From Gemmatimonadota bacterium (GTDB lineage Bacteria > Gemmatimonadota > Gemmatimonadetes > Longimicrobiales > RSA9): a stretch of DNA of 34,698 nucleotides. Of this stretch, positions 18,432 through 27,119 are shown piece after piece. The position numbers and the translations under genes are program-made. The notes beneath the pieces are model-generated. The model worked only from the letters and a program-made list of their open reading frames with translations, was not told the DNA's origin and made no database searches. Position 1 is the first letter of the stretch, and each line of letters starts with the position of its first letter. The stretch is from contig JACQPS010000220.1 of NCBI GenBank assembly GCA_016207445.1, positions 1 to 34,698 of the forward strand. Direction: 5' to 3'.

Positions 18432-19295
18432 ATGCGGCGGCTGCTCGCGCTCGGTGGAGTGGAGGCGAAGAGCCGCTTTGCGTATGTCGCCGGGGCCAGG
18501 CTGCACTACCTGGAAGCGGGCGCCGGCGAGCCGCTGGTGCTGCTTCAGGGTGCGAGCGGCGGCGCAGCGAACTGGTACCGCGTCCTCGGGCCGCTCGCCG
18601 CGCACTTCCGCGTCCTGGCGCTGGACCTTCCCGGCTTCGGGCTCTCGGACCCGCTCAACGTGGAGGCGCCTCTCGGCGCGGGCGGCGCCGAGGTCGTGAG
18701 CGCCTGGTTGGGCGCGGCCGCCATCGAGCGCTGCGCCCTGGTCGGCACGTCGCTGGGCGGCCTGCTCGCCCTGCGCCTCGCGCAACGCGAGCCCGGGCGG
18801 GTGCGCCGGCTCGTGCTCCTCGACGCCGTGGGCCTGGGGCGAGAGCTCCCCTTGCTGGTGCGGTGCGCCGGGCTCCCCGGCCTCGGGCGGCTGCTGCTGC
18901 GGCCGACCCGCTCTGGAACCGCCTGGCTCTTCCGCAGGCTGCTCACCAGTGATCGTTCGCGCCTCGACGCCGCGCACCAGGCGGCGCTCATCGACTACCT
19001 CTGGAGCTCGGCGCGCGCGGGCGACGCCCGGGGCATGGCGCGCGCGGTCCGGCGCTTCGCCGACCCGGGCGGGCAGCGTGAGGTGCTCACGGACGCCGAG
19101 CTGGAAGCGCTGCGCGTTCCGGTGCTCGTCGTCTGGGGCGAGCGCGACCGCTTCGTCCCCCTCGCGCACGCGCTGCGCGCCGCGGCGCGCATCCCCGGAG
19201 CGGAGCTGCGGATCCTGGCTGGCGTCGGGCACTCGCCCAACTGGGAAGCGCCGGAGGCGTTCTTGGCCGCCGCATTGGCGTTTACTCGCTCATGA
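18432..19295 (+). CDS. Alpha/beta hydrolase
   Basis: Hydrolase fold motifs 'GASGGAANWYRVLGPLAAHFRVLALDLPGFGLS', nucleophile elbow 'GTSLGG', 'GVGHSPNWEAPEAF'. ORF-track start (18288) precedes the terminator, so 18432 is preferred. Confidence 0.85.
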   Translation: MRRLLALGGVEAKSRFAYVAGARLHYLEAGAGEPLVLLQGASGGAANWYRVLGPLAAHFRVLALDLPGFGLSDPLNVEAPLGAGGAEVVSAWLGAAAIERCALVGTSLGGLLALRLAQREPGRVRRLVLLDAVGLGRELPLLVRCAGLPGLGRLLLRPTRSGTAWLFRRLLTSDRSRLDAAHQAALIDYLWSSARAGDARGMARAVRRFADPGGQREVLTDAELEALRVPVLVVWGERDRFVPLAHALRAAARIPGAELRILAGVGHSPNWEAPEAFLAAALAFTRS

Positions 19296-20515
19296 ACAAA
19301 CGGACGCTGCGCGATCTTCCAGACTCCGCCCTGCGCGGCCAGCGCGTGCTCGTGCGCGTAGACTACAACGTGCCGCTCGAGGGCGGCCGGGTCACGGACG
19401 ACACCCGCATCCGCGCCACGCTGCCCACCCTGCGCTACCTGCTCGAGCGCGACGCCCGCGTCATCCTGGTCTCGCACCTGGGCCGCCCCAAGGGCAAGTG
19501 GGATGCGGCCTACTCGCTGCGCCCGGTCGCGCAGCGGCTGCGCGAGCTGGTCGAGGCGCCGGTGAGCTTCGTGGCCGACGTCGTCGGCGCGGAAGCGCAT
19601 GCCACAGCCGACAGGCTGAAGCCCGGAGAGATCTTGCTGCTGGAAAACGTGCGCTTTCTGCCGGAGGAGGAGACCAACGATGCGGCGCTGGGCGAGGCGC
19701 TCGCCGCGCTGGGCGATGTTTACGTGAACGACGCCTTCGGCGCCGCGCACCGGGCGCACGCGTCCACGGCGGGCGTGGCGGAGGTCATGCGGGAAGAGGG
19801 TCGGCCCGCGGTGGCCGGCCTGTTGCTCGAGGCGGAGCTTCGCTTCCTGGGCGGCGCGCTGCAATCCCCGGAGCGGCCGTTTCTGGCGATCCTGGGCGGC
19901 GCCAAGATCTCGGGCAAGATCGATGTGATCGAGAACCTGCTGCCGCGCGTGGACCGGCTGCTCATCGGCGGGGCCATGGCCAACACCTTCCTTCGGGCCC
20001 TCGGCCTCGAAACGGGCCTGTCGCTGGTGGAGGAGGACCGGCTCGCGGTCGCGCGCGAGCTGCTCGAGCGGGCCGGCCCGCGGCTCGTGCTCCCCGTGGA
20101 CTGCGTGGTCGCCGCCGAGGCGAAGGCCGGCGCCGCCACGCGCGTGGTCGACCGGGATGCCGTGCCCAGCGACGCGCGCATCCTCGACGTTGGCCCGAAG
20201 AGCGTGGGGATGTTTCGGGAGCTGCTGAGCGGCGCCCGCACGGTTCTGTGGAACGGCCCCGTGGGAATGTTCGAGGTGCGCGAGTTCGCAGCCGGCACCG
20301 AAGCGGTCGCGCGTGCGCTCGCCGAGGCGGCGGCAGCGGGCGCGACCACTATTGTCGGCGGAGGAGACACGGCCGCGGCGGTCGAAGCCGCCGGCGTCGC
20401 CGACCGGATGACGCACGTGTCGACCGGCGGCGGCGCCTCGCTCGAGCTCCTGGAGGGGCGCGTGCTGCCGGGCGTGGCCGCCCTGGATGACCGCGCCGGG
20501 ACGGGGGCGACATGA
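19292..20515 (+). CDS. pgk: Phosphoglycerate kinase
   Basis: 'RVLVRVDYNVPL', 'VSHLGRPKG', 'GGAKISGKIDVIENL', 'VGGGDTAAAVEAAGV'. Confidence 0.98.
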   Translation: MNKRTLRDLPDSALRGQRVLVRVDYNVPLEGGRVTDDTRIRATLPTLRYLLERDARVILVSHLGRPKGKWDAAYSLRPVAQRLRELVEAPVSFVADVVGAEAHATADRLKPGEILLLENVRFLPEEETNDAALGEALAALGDVYVNDAFGAAHRAHASTAGVAEVMREEGRPAVAGLLLEAELRFLGGALQSPERPFLAILGGAKISGKIDVIENLLPRVDRLLIGGAMANTFLRALGLETGLSLVEEDRLAVARELLERAGPRLVLPVDCVVAAEAKAGAATRVVDRDAVPSDARILDVGPKSVGMFRELLSGARTVLWNGPVGMFEVREFAAGTEAVARALAEAAAAGATTIVGGGDTAAAVEAAGVADRMTHVSTGGGASLELLEGRVLPGVAALDDRAGTGAT

Positions 20516-21291
20516 CGCCGCTGCGCCGGCCGGTGATCGCCGGAAACTGGAAGATGAACAAAGGGCCGGCGGCCACCCGCGAGTTCTTCCGACAGTTCAA
20601 GCCGCGCTGCCCGGCACGGACCGACCGCACGCTCGCGTTCTTCCCGCCCGCCGTGTCGCTCATGGCCGCGGCCGAGATGGCACGCGACCGGCCGGACCTC
20701 TTGCTGGGCGTGCAGAACATCTACTGGAAGCCGGAGGGCGCCTTCACCGGCGAGCTGAGCGGCGCCATGGCGCGCGAGGCCGGCGCCCGCTTCACGCTCG
20801 TCGGCCACTCCGAGCGCCGCCACGTCTTCGGGGAATCGGACGATGACGTGCGCCGCAAGGTCGCCGCCGCCTTCGAGGCCGACCTGGTTCCGGTGCTCTG
20901 TCTCGGCGAAAAGCTGGAGGAGCGCAAGGCGGGGCAGGTGGAGGCGGTAATCCTGAGACAGCTCGATGCGGCCGTTTCGGGGCTCCCCGAAGCGCACATC
21001 GCGGGGCTGCTCATCGCGTACGAGCCCGTCTGGGCCATCGGCACGGGCGTCAATGCCACGCCCGCGGACGCTGCGGCCGCTCACGCCGTGCTCCGCCGCC
21101 GCCTCGCGGAGCACGCGGGGGAGGACGCCGCCCGGAGCATCCCCATCCTCTACGGCGGCTCGGTCAAGCCGGAGAACGCGACCGAGCTGCTGGCTGCGGC
21201 TGACGTGGACGGCCTGTTGGTCGGCGGCGCGAGCCTGGACCCTGGGGGATTTGCACGGATCGCGCTGAGCGAGGTGCGCGCATCCGGTTGA
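20512..21291 (+). CDS. tpiA: Triosephosphate isomerase
   Basis: 'VIAGNWKMNK', 'VGHSERR', 'AYEPVWAIGTG', 'YGGSVKPEN'. Confidence 0.98.
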   Translation: MTPLRRPVIAGNWKMNKGPAATREFFRQFKPRCPARTDRTLAFFPPAVSLMAAAEMARDRPDLLLGVQNIYWKPEGAFTGELSGAMAREAGARFTLVGHSERRHVFGESDDDVRRKVAAAFEADLVPVLCLGEKLEERKAGQVEAVILRQLDAAVSGLPEAHIAGLLIAYEPVWAIGTGVNATPADAAAAHAVLRRRLAEHAGEDAARSIPILYGGSVKPENATELLAAADVDGLLVGGASLDPGGFARIALSEVRASG

Positions 21292-21359
21292 CAGGATGCC
21301 GTCTTTCTACGACGTTTCTTACTTCGCGCGCGGCCCACTTTTCCGGAGAGTGTGCATTC

Positions 21360-21752
21360 GTGTTTACGTTGTTCTTGAGCCTGCTCATTCTGGATGGCTT
21401 GCTGCTCATGGTCATCGTGCTGCTCCAGTCGGGGAAGGGCGGCGGCCTAGCCGCCATGGGTGGGGGCGCCGGCACGGAGGCCTTCATCGGCGGGCGGCAG
21501 GCGGCCACGCTGCTCACCAAGGCGACCTGGGTGACGGGCGGTCTCTTCCTGGGTATCGCCCTCATGCTGGCGGTGCTGTCTTCGCGAGAGCAGCGCCCCG
21601 AGTCCATCCTGCGCGAGGAGTTCCAGCAGACGGCGCCGGCCGCGCCGCAGCCGATACTGCCGGGCGTGCAGCCCGCGGAGCCGCAGGAGGGTGGTCAGAC
21701 CGGCGAGCAGCCGTCCCCGCCGCCGACGCAGCCGGCTCCGTCCCAGCCCTGA
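21360..21752 (+). CDS. secG: Preprotein translocase subunit SecG (GTG start)
   Basis: Two TM segments with 'VIVLLQSGKGGGLAAMGGG' and Pro-rich tail; follows tpiA. Confidence 0.88.
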   Translation: MFTLFLSLLILDGLLLMVIVLLQSGKGGGLAAMGGGAGTEAFIGGRQAATLLTKATWVTGGLFLGIALMLAVLSSREQRPESILREEFQQTAPAAPQPILPGVQPAEPQEGGQTGEQPSPPPTQPAPSQP

Positions 21753-21876
21753 TTCACCGCAGAGCACGCCGAGAACGCGGAGCACAAATGTCAGGGGTCA
21801 GGGGGCCGCACGCGGCCCCCTGACCCCTGACGCATCTGTGTCCTCGGCGTTCTTCAGCGGTCTCCGCGGTGAATCA
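21750..21876. repeat. Large (~127 bp) imperfect inverted-repeat element with a perfect 19-bp core hairpin
   Basis: Arms TGATTCACCGC..GAG..CGCCGAG.. on both ends; core TCAGGGGTCAGGGGGCCGC (21791-21809) / GCGGCCCCCTGACCCCTGA (21812-21830). Confidence 0.85.
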
Positions 21877-22088
21877 GGGCCGGATCACCTGCCGCCCGTT
21901 CGGGTAGCCGCGCGTGACGTCGTACTGCACCTCGTAGGGCCCAAGGTGCTGCCCGTTGGCATCGTGCGGCGTGAGAGAGCGCGGCGCGGCCGCAGCGCGG
22001 AGCGCGGCCGCATGTGCGCCCGAGTCGTGGCGCGACCGGTCGCGGGGCGTGCGGCGCCGTCGGATCATACTGCGGCGGTCCTGCATGC
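21874..22088 (-). CDS. Possible small hypothetical protein
   Basis: 71 aa from MQDRRSM; C-terminus 'DANGQHLGPYEVQYDVTRGYPNGRQVIRP' looks protein-like; purine-rich AGGGGGA upstream; stop abuts the inverted repeat symmetrically to the secG stop. Confidence 0.4.
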
Positions 22089-22204
22089 TGCGTCCCCCTA
22101 AGACAAAAAGGCGGCGCCGGCCGCAGGGGCGGGCGCCTTCGCTACCTCCCGCAAACCCGGTTGCGGCAGGACGGTACGGGATGCGTGCAAGAGGCGCGCC
22201 GCGC

Positions 22205-22233
22205 TTGACGCTCTCCGCACGAGCCCGCATTTT
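22205..22233 (+). promoter_or_regulatory. Candidate promoter for the pdh operon
   Basis: TTGACG-N17-CATTTT. Confidence 0.35.
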
Positions 22234-22313
22234 TGCCCGGCTGTGGGACGCAAGTGCTTTCACGACCGGCGTGAGCACGGCCCCGGGCGGTGCCTCTTTC
22301 TCAGCAGAACGGT

Positions 22314-23384
22314 ATGATCAACGACAGCGCGGTCGCGGCGGGCGTGTCGGCGGGCGGCCTCGGGCGCGCGCAGCTCCACGAGCTCTACCACTATCTCCAG
22401 CTCACGCGTCAGGTCGAGCAGGCCCTCACCAACCTGTACCGGCAGAACAAGGTGATCGGCGGGCTCTACCGCTCGCTCGGGCAGGAGGCGACCGCGGTCG
22501 GGGCGGTTTATGCGCTGCGACGCCGCACCGACGGCACCGGCGACGTTCTCGCCCCCGCCATCCGCAACCTGGGCTCGCTGCTGCTGATGGGTGCCCCGCC
22601 CGCGGAGGTCTTGCGGCAGTACATGGCGAAAGGGAACTCGCCCACGGCCGGCCGGGAGCAGAACGTCCACATCACCGACTACCAGCGCGGCTACCTCGCC
22701 CCTATCTCGCACCTCGGCACCATGATCGAGATCCTGGCCGGCGTGGCGCTCTCGTTCAGGATGCGGGGCGAGCGCCGCGTCGCACTCGGCTTCAGCGGCG
22801 ACGGCGCCACCTCCACTGGCGCCTTCCACGAAGGCTTCAACTTCGCCGCGGTGCAGCGCGCGCCGCTCGTCGTTATCATCGAGAACAACCGCTACGCCTA
22901 CTCGACGCCGATCGAGCGCCAGACCGCGTGCGAGTCGTTCATCGAGAAGGCGGGCGGGTACGGCGTCTGGAGCGAGTGTTGCGACGGCAACGATGTCCTC
23001 GCCGTCTTCGGGATGACCCGGCGCGCGGTCGAGCGCGCGCGCGCCGGCGAGGGTGCCGCGCTGCTGGAAGTCATCACCTATCGCCGCAAAGGACATGCGG
23101 AGCACGATCCCCAGCACTACGTCCCGGCCGAGGAGCTGAAGCACTGGCAGGAGCGGGATCCCGTCGATGCCTTCGAGCGGCGGCTACTGGCCGAGGGGTG
23201 GGCCACACCCGACGAGCTGGAAACGATCCGCGCCCGTGTGGCCGAGCAGGTCGAACGCGCGCGCGACCAGGCGGAGAGTTCGCCCATGCCCGAACCCGAG
23301 GGCGCGCTCTACCCCGTCTACGGGGACGCCGAGATCGCACGGCCCTGGACCCGGCTCTCGCTGCCCGACCCGCATCTCGCGTGA
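22314..23384 (+). CDS. pdhA: Pyruvate/2-oxoacid dehydrogenase E1 alpha subunit (start could be 22290)
   Basis: TPP motif 'GFSGDGATSTGAFHEGFNFAAVQRAPLVVIIENNRYAYSTP'. Confidence 0.93.
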   Translation: MINDSAVAAGVSAGGLGRAQLHELYHYLQLTRQVEQALTNLYRQNKVIGGLYRSLGQEATAVGAVYALRRRTDGTGDVLAPAIRNLGSLLLMGAPPAEVLRQYMAKGNSPTAGREQNVHITDYQRGYLAPISHLGTMIEILAGVALSFRMRGERRVALGFSGDGATSTGAFHEGFNFAAVQRAPLVVIIENNRYAYSTPIERQTACESFIEKAGGYGVWSECCDGNDVLAVFGMTRRAVERARAGEGAALLEVITYRRKGHAEHDPQHYVPAEELKHWQERDPVDAFERRLLAEGWATPDELETIRARVAEQVERARDQAESSPMPEPEGALYPVYGDAEIARPWTRLSLPDPHLA

Positions 23385-23389
23385 GAACG

Positions 23390-24442
23390 ATGGCGACGGT
23401 GAAGGAACAGACGGTCCGCCCGCGCGAGAAGCCGGAGCACGTGCGGCACACGGAGCTCGGCAAGCCGGTCACGCTGCTCGAGGCGATTCGTGAGGCGCTC
23501 TGGGAGGAGATGGAACGCGATCCCACCGTCTTTCTGCTGGGCGAGGACATCGGCAGCTACGGCGGCGCCTTCAAGGTGACCGAAGGCTTCCTCGACTATT
23601 TCGGCGCAGACCGTGTCATGGACACGCCGATCAGCGAGGCCGGCTTCACCGGCGCGGCCGCCGGCGCGGCCCACATGGGCATGCGCCCCATCGTGGAGAT
23701 GCAGTTCATGGACTTCGTCTCCTGCGCGTACGAGCCGCTCACCAATTACGTCGCGACCTCGCGCTGGCGCGGCAGCGGGCCGGTGCCCCTGGTGGTACGC
23801 GGCCCGGTCGGCGGCGGCGTGCGAGGTGGGCCGTTCCACTCGCAGAACCCGGAGATGGCCTTCTTCCACACGCCCGGGCTCAAGATCGTGTACCCCGCGA
23901 CGGCGCACGACGCGAAGGGGCTGCTCAAGGCCGCGATTCGCGACGACGACCCCGTCCTCTACTTCGAGCACAAGAAGCTGTACCGCTTGCCGGCGCTGCG
24001 CGAGACGCTGCCGAACGAAGATTTCGTGGTGCCCTTGGGTCAGGCACGCGTGCACCGCGAGGGCAAAGACATCACCGTCGTGGCCTACGGCATGATGGTG
24101 CACGAGAGCCAGCGCGCGGCGGAGCAGCTCGAGCAGGAAGATGGCCTCCAGATCGAGATCCTGGACCTGCGCACGCTGCTCCCGCTCGACGACGATGCGA
24201 TCGTGCAGAGCGTGAGGAAGACGAACCGGCTGCTGGTGGTGCACGAGGACACGCGCACCGGCGGGATCGCGGGCGAGATCGCGCTGCGCGTGAGCGAGCG
24301 CGCCTTCGAGTGGCTGGACGCACCCATCTTGCGCGTTACCGCGATCGACACGCCCGTGCCCTACTCGCCGCCGCTGGAGGACTACTTCCTGCCGCAGGTG
24401 AGCGACATTGTGACGGCCTGCAGGTACTTGGCGAAATACTGA
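23390..24442 (+). CDS. pdhB: Pyruvate/2-oxoacid dehydrogenase E1 beta subunit
   Basis: 'LGEDIGSYGGAFKVTEGF', 'DTPISEAGFTGAAAGAA', 'YPATAHDAKGLLKAAIRDDDPVLYFEHK'. Confidence 0.95.
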   Translation: MATVKEQTVRPREKPEHVRHTELGKPVTLLEAIREALWEEMERDPTVFLLGEDIGSYGGAFKVTEGFLDYFGADRVMDTPISEAGFTGAAAGAAHMGMRPIVEMQFMDFVSCAYEPLTNYVATSRWRGSGPVPLVVRGPVGGGVRGGPFHSQNPEMAFFHTPGLKIVYPATAHDAKGLLKAAIRDDDPVLYFEHKKLYRLPALRETLPNEDFVVPLGQARVHREGKDITVVAYGMMVHESQRAAEQLEQEDGLQIEILDLRTLLPLDDDAIVQSVRKTNRLLVVHEDTRTGGIAGEIALRVSERAFEWLDAPILRVTAIDTPVPYSPPLEDYFLPQVSDIVTACRYLAKY

Positions 24443-24467
24443 CGGGCGCTGGCCCGGGCGCGGCAGT

Positions 24468-24494
24468 CCGAGCCCGAGCCCGAGCCCGAGCCCG
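24468..24494 (+). repeat. Hexanucleotide tandem repeat (CCGAGC)x4.5
   Basis: CCGAGCCCGAGCCCGAGCCCGAGCCCG read directly. Confidence 0.85.
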
Positions 24495-24503
24495 GAGCTA
24501 CCC

Positions 24504-25964
24504 ATGGCCCGCATCGACGTCCCCATGCCCCAGATGGGCGAGTCCATCGCCGAAGGCACCGTCTCGAAGTGGCTGAAGCAGGTGGGCGACGCCGTCGCCC
24601 GCGATGAGCCGCTGCTCGAGATCTCGACCGACAAGGTGGACGCGGAGATCCCCGCGCCGGCCGCGGGCACGCTGGCCGAGATCGTGGTGGGCGAGGGGAA
24701 GACGGTCGAGGTCGGCACTGTGCTCGCTTACATCGAGACCGAGAAGGGCGCGGCCGCGAAGCCGGAGGCGAAAGCGCCCGCACCCCCGACTGCGGAGGCG
24801 CCGAAGCCCGAGGCTCCGAAAGGGGAGCCGAAGGTCGCCCCGCCGCCGGCTGCTGCGGCACAGCCGCCAGCGCCGGCCAGGCCGGTCCGGGAAGCAGCTC
24901 CCGTCGAGGCGGCGCGCCCCGCTGCGCGCCCGGCCGTCGTGGCGGCGCGCGCGGAGCCGGAGCCTCGAGGAGACGGCCGCACGGAAACCGCGGAGGAACG
25001 GCTGCGCCGCCGCTCGACGCCGCTGGTGCGCCGGATCGCCGCCGAGCACGGCGTCGACCTGACCGAGATCGAGGGCACCGGCTACGCGGGGCGTGTGACC
25101 AAGCAGGACATCCTGTCCTACCTGGAGCAGCGCGCGCGTGCGCCCGTCGTGCCGGCCCGCGCCGCGGCGCCCGCCGCCGCGCCCGTCGAGGGCGTGATCC
25201 TGGCGGATCACTTCTGGGAGATCTTCCACGGACAGGTTCGCCACCCGGAGTTCCCGGCGCGGCCGGCCGATCGGCTCGAGCCCATGGACCGCATCCGCCG
25301 GCTGACGGCGGACCACATGGTGCGCGCGAAGCGCGTGGCGCCGCACGTCCATTCCTTCATCGAGGTGGACTTCACGCAGATCGACCGCATTCGCCAGAAG
25401 AACCGCTCGAAGTGGGAGCAGCAGGGCGTGAAGGTGAGCTACACCGCCTTCGTAGCCTGGGCCGCCGCGCAGACGCTGCTCGAGTTCCCGCGCGTGAACG
25501 CGACCATCTCGGGCGAGAGTGTTCTCTTCCGCGGCGAGATCAACGTGGGCATCGCCGTGGACCTCGACCCCGGACTCATCGTGCCGGTCGTGCGCAACGC
25601 GGACGAGCTGAACGTGGTCGGGATTGCCAAACGCATCAACGACCTGGCGCAGCGCGCGCGCGAACGCAAGCTCAAGCCGGAAGAGATCCAGGGGGCGACG
25701 TTCTCCATCACGAACCCCGGCGTGCTCGGTACCCTCGTCGGCATGCCCATTATTCCGGAGGGCACGGCTGCCATTCTGGGCACGGGCGCCATCGAGAAGA
25801 AGCCGGTCGTGATGGAGCTGGACGGGACCGATGTCATCGCCATCCGCAAGCGGGCCCTCTTCTCGCTCGGCTACGACCATCGGCTGGTCGACGGCGCCGA
25901 CGCGGCCCGCTTTCTCGCGCGCCTCAAGCACGTGCTGGAGGGCTTCCCCGAGGATGGCATCTAG
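24504..25964 (+). CDS. pdhC: Dihydrolipoamide acyltransferase (E2)
   Basis: Lipoyl domain 'EISTDKVDAEIPAPAAGTL', Ala/Pro linker, E3-binding 'RRRSTPLVRRIAAEHGVDLTEIEGTGYAGRVTKQD', catalytic 'SLGYDHRLVDGADAARFL'. Confidence 0.95.
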   Translation: MARIDVPMPQMGESIAEGTVSKWLKQVGDAVARDEPLLEISTDKVDAEIPAPAAGTLAEIVVGEGKTVEVGTVLAYIETEKGAAAKPEAKAPAPPTAEAPKPEAPKGEPKVAPPPAAAAQPPAPARPVREAAPVEAARPAARPAVVAARAEPEPRGDGRTETAEERLRRRSTPLVRRIAAEHGVDLTEIEGTGYAGRVTKQDILSYLEQRARAPVVPARAAAPAAAPVEGVILADHFWEIFHGQVRHPEFPARPADRLEPMDRIRRLTADHMVRAKRVAPHVHSFIEVDFTQIDRIRQKNRSKWEQQGVKVSYTAFVAWAAAQTLLEFPRVNATISGESVLFRGEINVGIAVDLDPGLIVPVVRNADELNVVGIAKRINDLAQRARERKLKPEEIQGATFSITNPGVLGTLVGMPIIPEGTAAILGTGAIEKKPVVMELDGTDVIAIRKRALFSLGYDHRLVDGADAARFLARLKHVLEGFPEDGI

Positions 25965-26649
25965 GCAGTCCGATTCCACCAGAAGGGACGCGGGTCCCGC
26001 GCGGCTCCTGGAAGTACAACGACTGGGCCTCGTCCCTTATGGCGTGGCGCTCCAGCTCCAGGCCCGCCTGGTCGAGCAGCGCCGGGCCGGTCTCGTCCCC
26101 GACCAGTTGCTCCTGCTCGAGCACCCGCACGTCATCACGCTCGGCAGCTCGGCCCGGCAAGAGCACGTGCTGGTGGACGAGACGGAACGCCGGCTGCTGG
26201 GCATCGAGCTGCACGAGGCCGGGCGCGGCGGCGACGTCACCTACCACGGTCCTGGGCAGCTCGTCGGCTACCCGATCCTCGACCTCAAGCCCGACCGCTG
26301 CGACCTGCACCGCTACATGCGCGACCTCGAGGAGGTACTGCTACGCGCGCTCGCCGCCTTCGCCATCCGCGCCCGGCGTCGCGCAGGCTTCACCGGCGTC
26401 TGGGTCGACCACCAGAAGATCGCCGCGATCGGCGTGCGCGTCTCGAGCGGCTGGATCACCTCGCACGGCTTCGCGCTCAACGTGGCTCCACGCCTGGAGT
26501 ATTTCGGCGCCATCGTGCCGTGCGGCATCACCGACCACGGCGTCACGTCGATGGCACGCGTGCTCGGTGGACCCGTGTCGCTCGCCGAGGTCGCCGATGC
26601 ACTGGCGGAGTCCATGCTGCAAGTTTTTGATTACGGCTCGATTGCGTGA
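25954..26649 (+). CDS. lipB: Lipoyl(octanoyl) transferase LipB
   Basis: 'LLLLEHPHVITLGSSA', 'AGRGGDVTYHGPGQLVGYPILDL', 'KIAAIGVRVSSGWITSHGFALNV', 'PCGITDHGVTSM'. Confidence 0.96.
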   Translation: MASRQSDSTRRDAGPARLLEVQRLGLVPYGVALQLQARLVEQRRAGLVPDQLLLLEHPHVITLGSSARQEHVLVDETERRLLGIELHEAGRGGDVTYHGPGQLVGYPILDLKPDRCDLHRYMRDLEEVLLRALAAFAIRARRRAGFTGVWVDHQKIAAIGVRVSSGWITSHGFALNVAPRLEYFGAIVPCGITDHGVTSMARVLGGPVSLAEVADALAESMLQVFDYGSIA

Positions 26650-26667
26650 TGGTTCGCGAATGCGTCC

Positions 26668-26717
26668 CGAAGACGGTCGAAAGAAGGCCGAAGACGGTCG
26701 AACGAAGGCCGAAAGAC
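26668..26717 (+). repeat. 21-bp direct tandem repeat, about 2.4 copies
   Basis: CGAAGACGGTCGAA(A/C)GAAGGC twice, then CGAAAGAC. Confidence 0.8.
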
Positions 26718-26847
26718 TTGCTGGCATTTTTCGACGCGATTACTTTCGTCCCGGATGCTTGAGCAAGCGGTCGAAACTCGAGCGTCCGGCCGACCGGCAA
26801 AGGGGACGCCCGCCGGGAGGCAGCTCGCAGGGTGTTCGGCCCGTGTG

Positions 26848-27063
26848 AGCCGGTTGCGGGGGTCGCTGGCCGCAACCGAAAGCCCCGAGAAAGCGCGAGA
26901 GCGCGAGAGAGCTCCGGGGCACCTGAGTCGTCGACCGCACGACGAGGGCAAGGGATTCGATCCGGTCACCGCACGTGGTGACGCCGAAACGACGGAACGA
27001 GTCCCGCCAGCGGGGAAAGCCCCTGAGGACGCAAGCGTGCGGCCCTCAGGGGCTTTCTTTTTC
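26848..27063 (+). ncRNA. Candidate structured noncoding RNA ending in a terminator (family not recognised)
   Basis: Successive stems: CGGTTGCGG/CCGCAACCG, GCCCCG/CGGGGC, CGTCG/CGACG, GTCACC/GGTGAC, terminator hairpin; no credible ORF. Confidence 0.35.
27015..27063 (+). terminator. Strong rho-independent terminator
   Basis: GAAAGCCCCTGAGG / CCTCAGGGGCTTTC perfect 14-bp stem followed by TTTTTC. Confidence 0.9.
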
Positions 27064-27119
27064 TTGTACTCTGCTGGCTGTGGGGCTGGCCGAACCGGCG
27101 CGCCGCGAGCGCGCCCGCC

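Noticed and set aside
18949-20490. 513-aa plus-strand ORF
   Set aside because: Out-of-frame reading of the hydrolase and pgk genes.
19720-21114. 464-aa minus-strand ORF
   Set aside because: Antisense to pgk and tpiA, both unambiguous.
21288-21316. TTGACA at the tpiA stop as a secG promoter
   Set aside because: -35 is perfect but no acceptable -10 at 16-18 bp (GACGTT); likely read-through from tpiA.
21956-23380. N-terminal half of the 828-aa ORF ending at 24442
   Set aside because: Only the part from MATVKEQ (23390) is E1 beta; the upstream part is an out-of-frame reading of pdhA.
24382-24861. Ser/Pro/Arg-rich minus ORF opposite the E2 lipoyl region
   Set aside because: Antisense low-complexity ORF with no support.
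26955-26970. tRNA-like GGGATTCGATCC
   Set aside because: Resembles a T-arm but the stem/loop sizes are wrong and no D-arm, anticodon arm or acceptor stem could be found.
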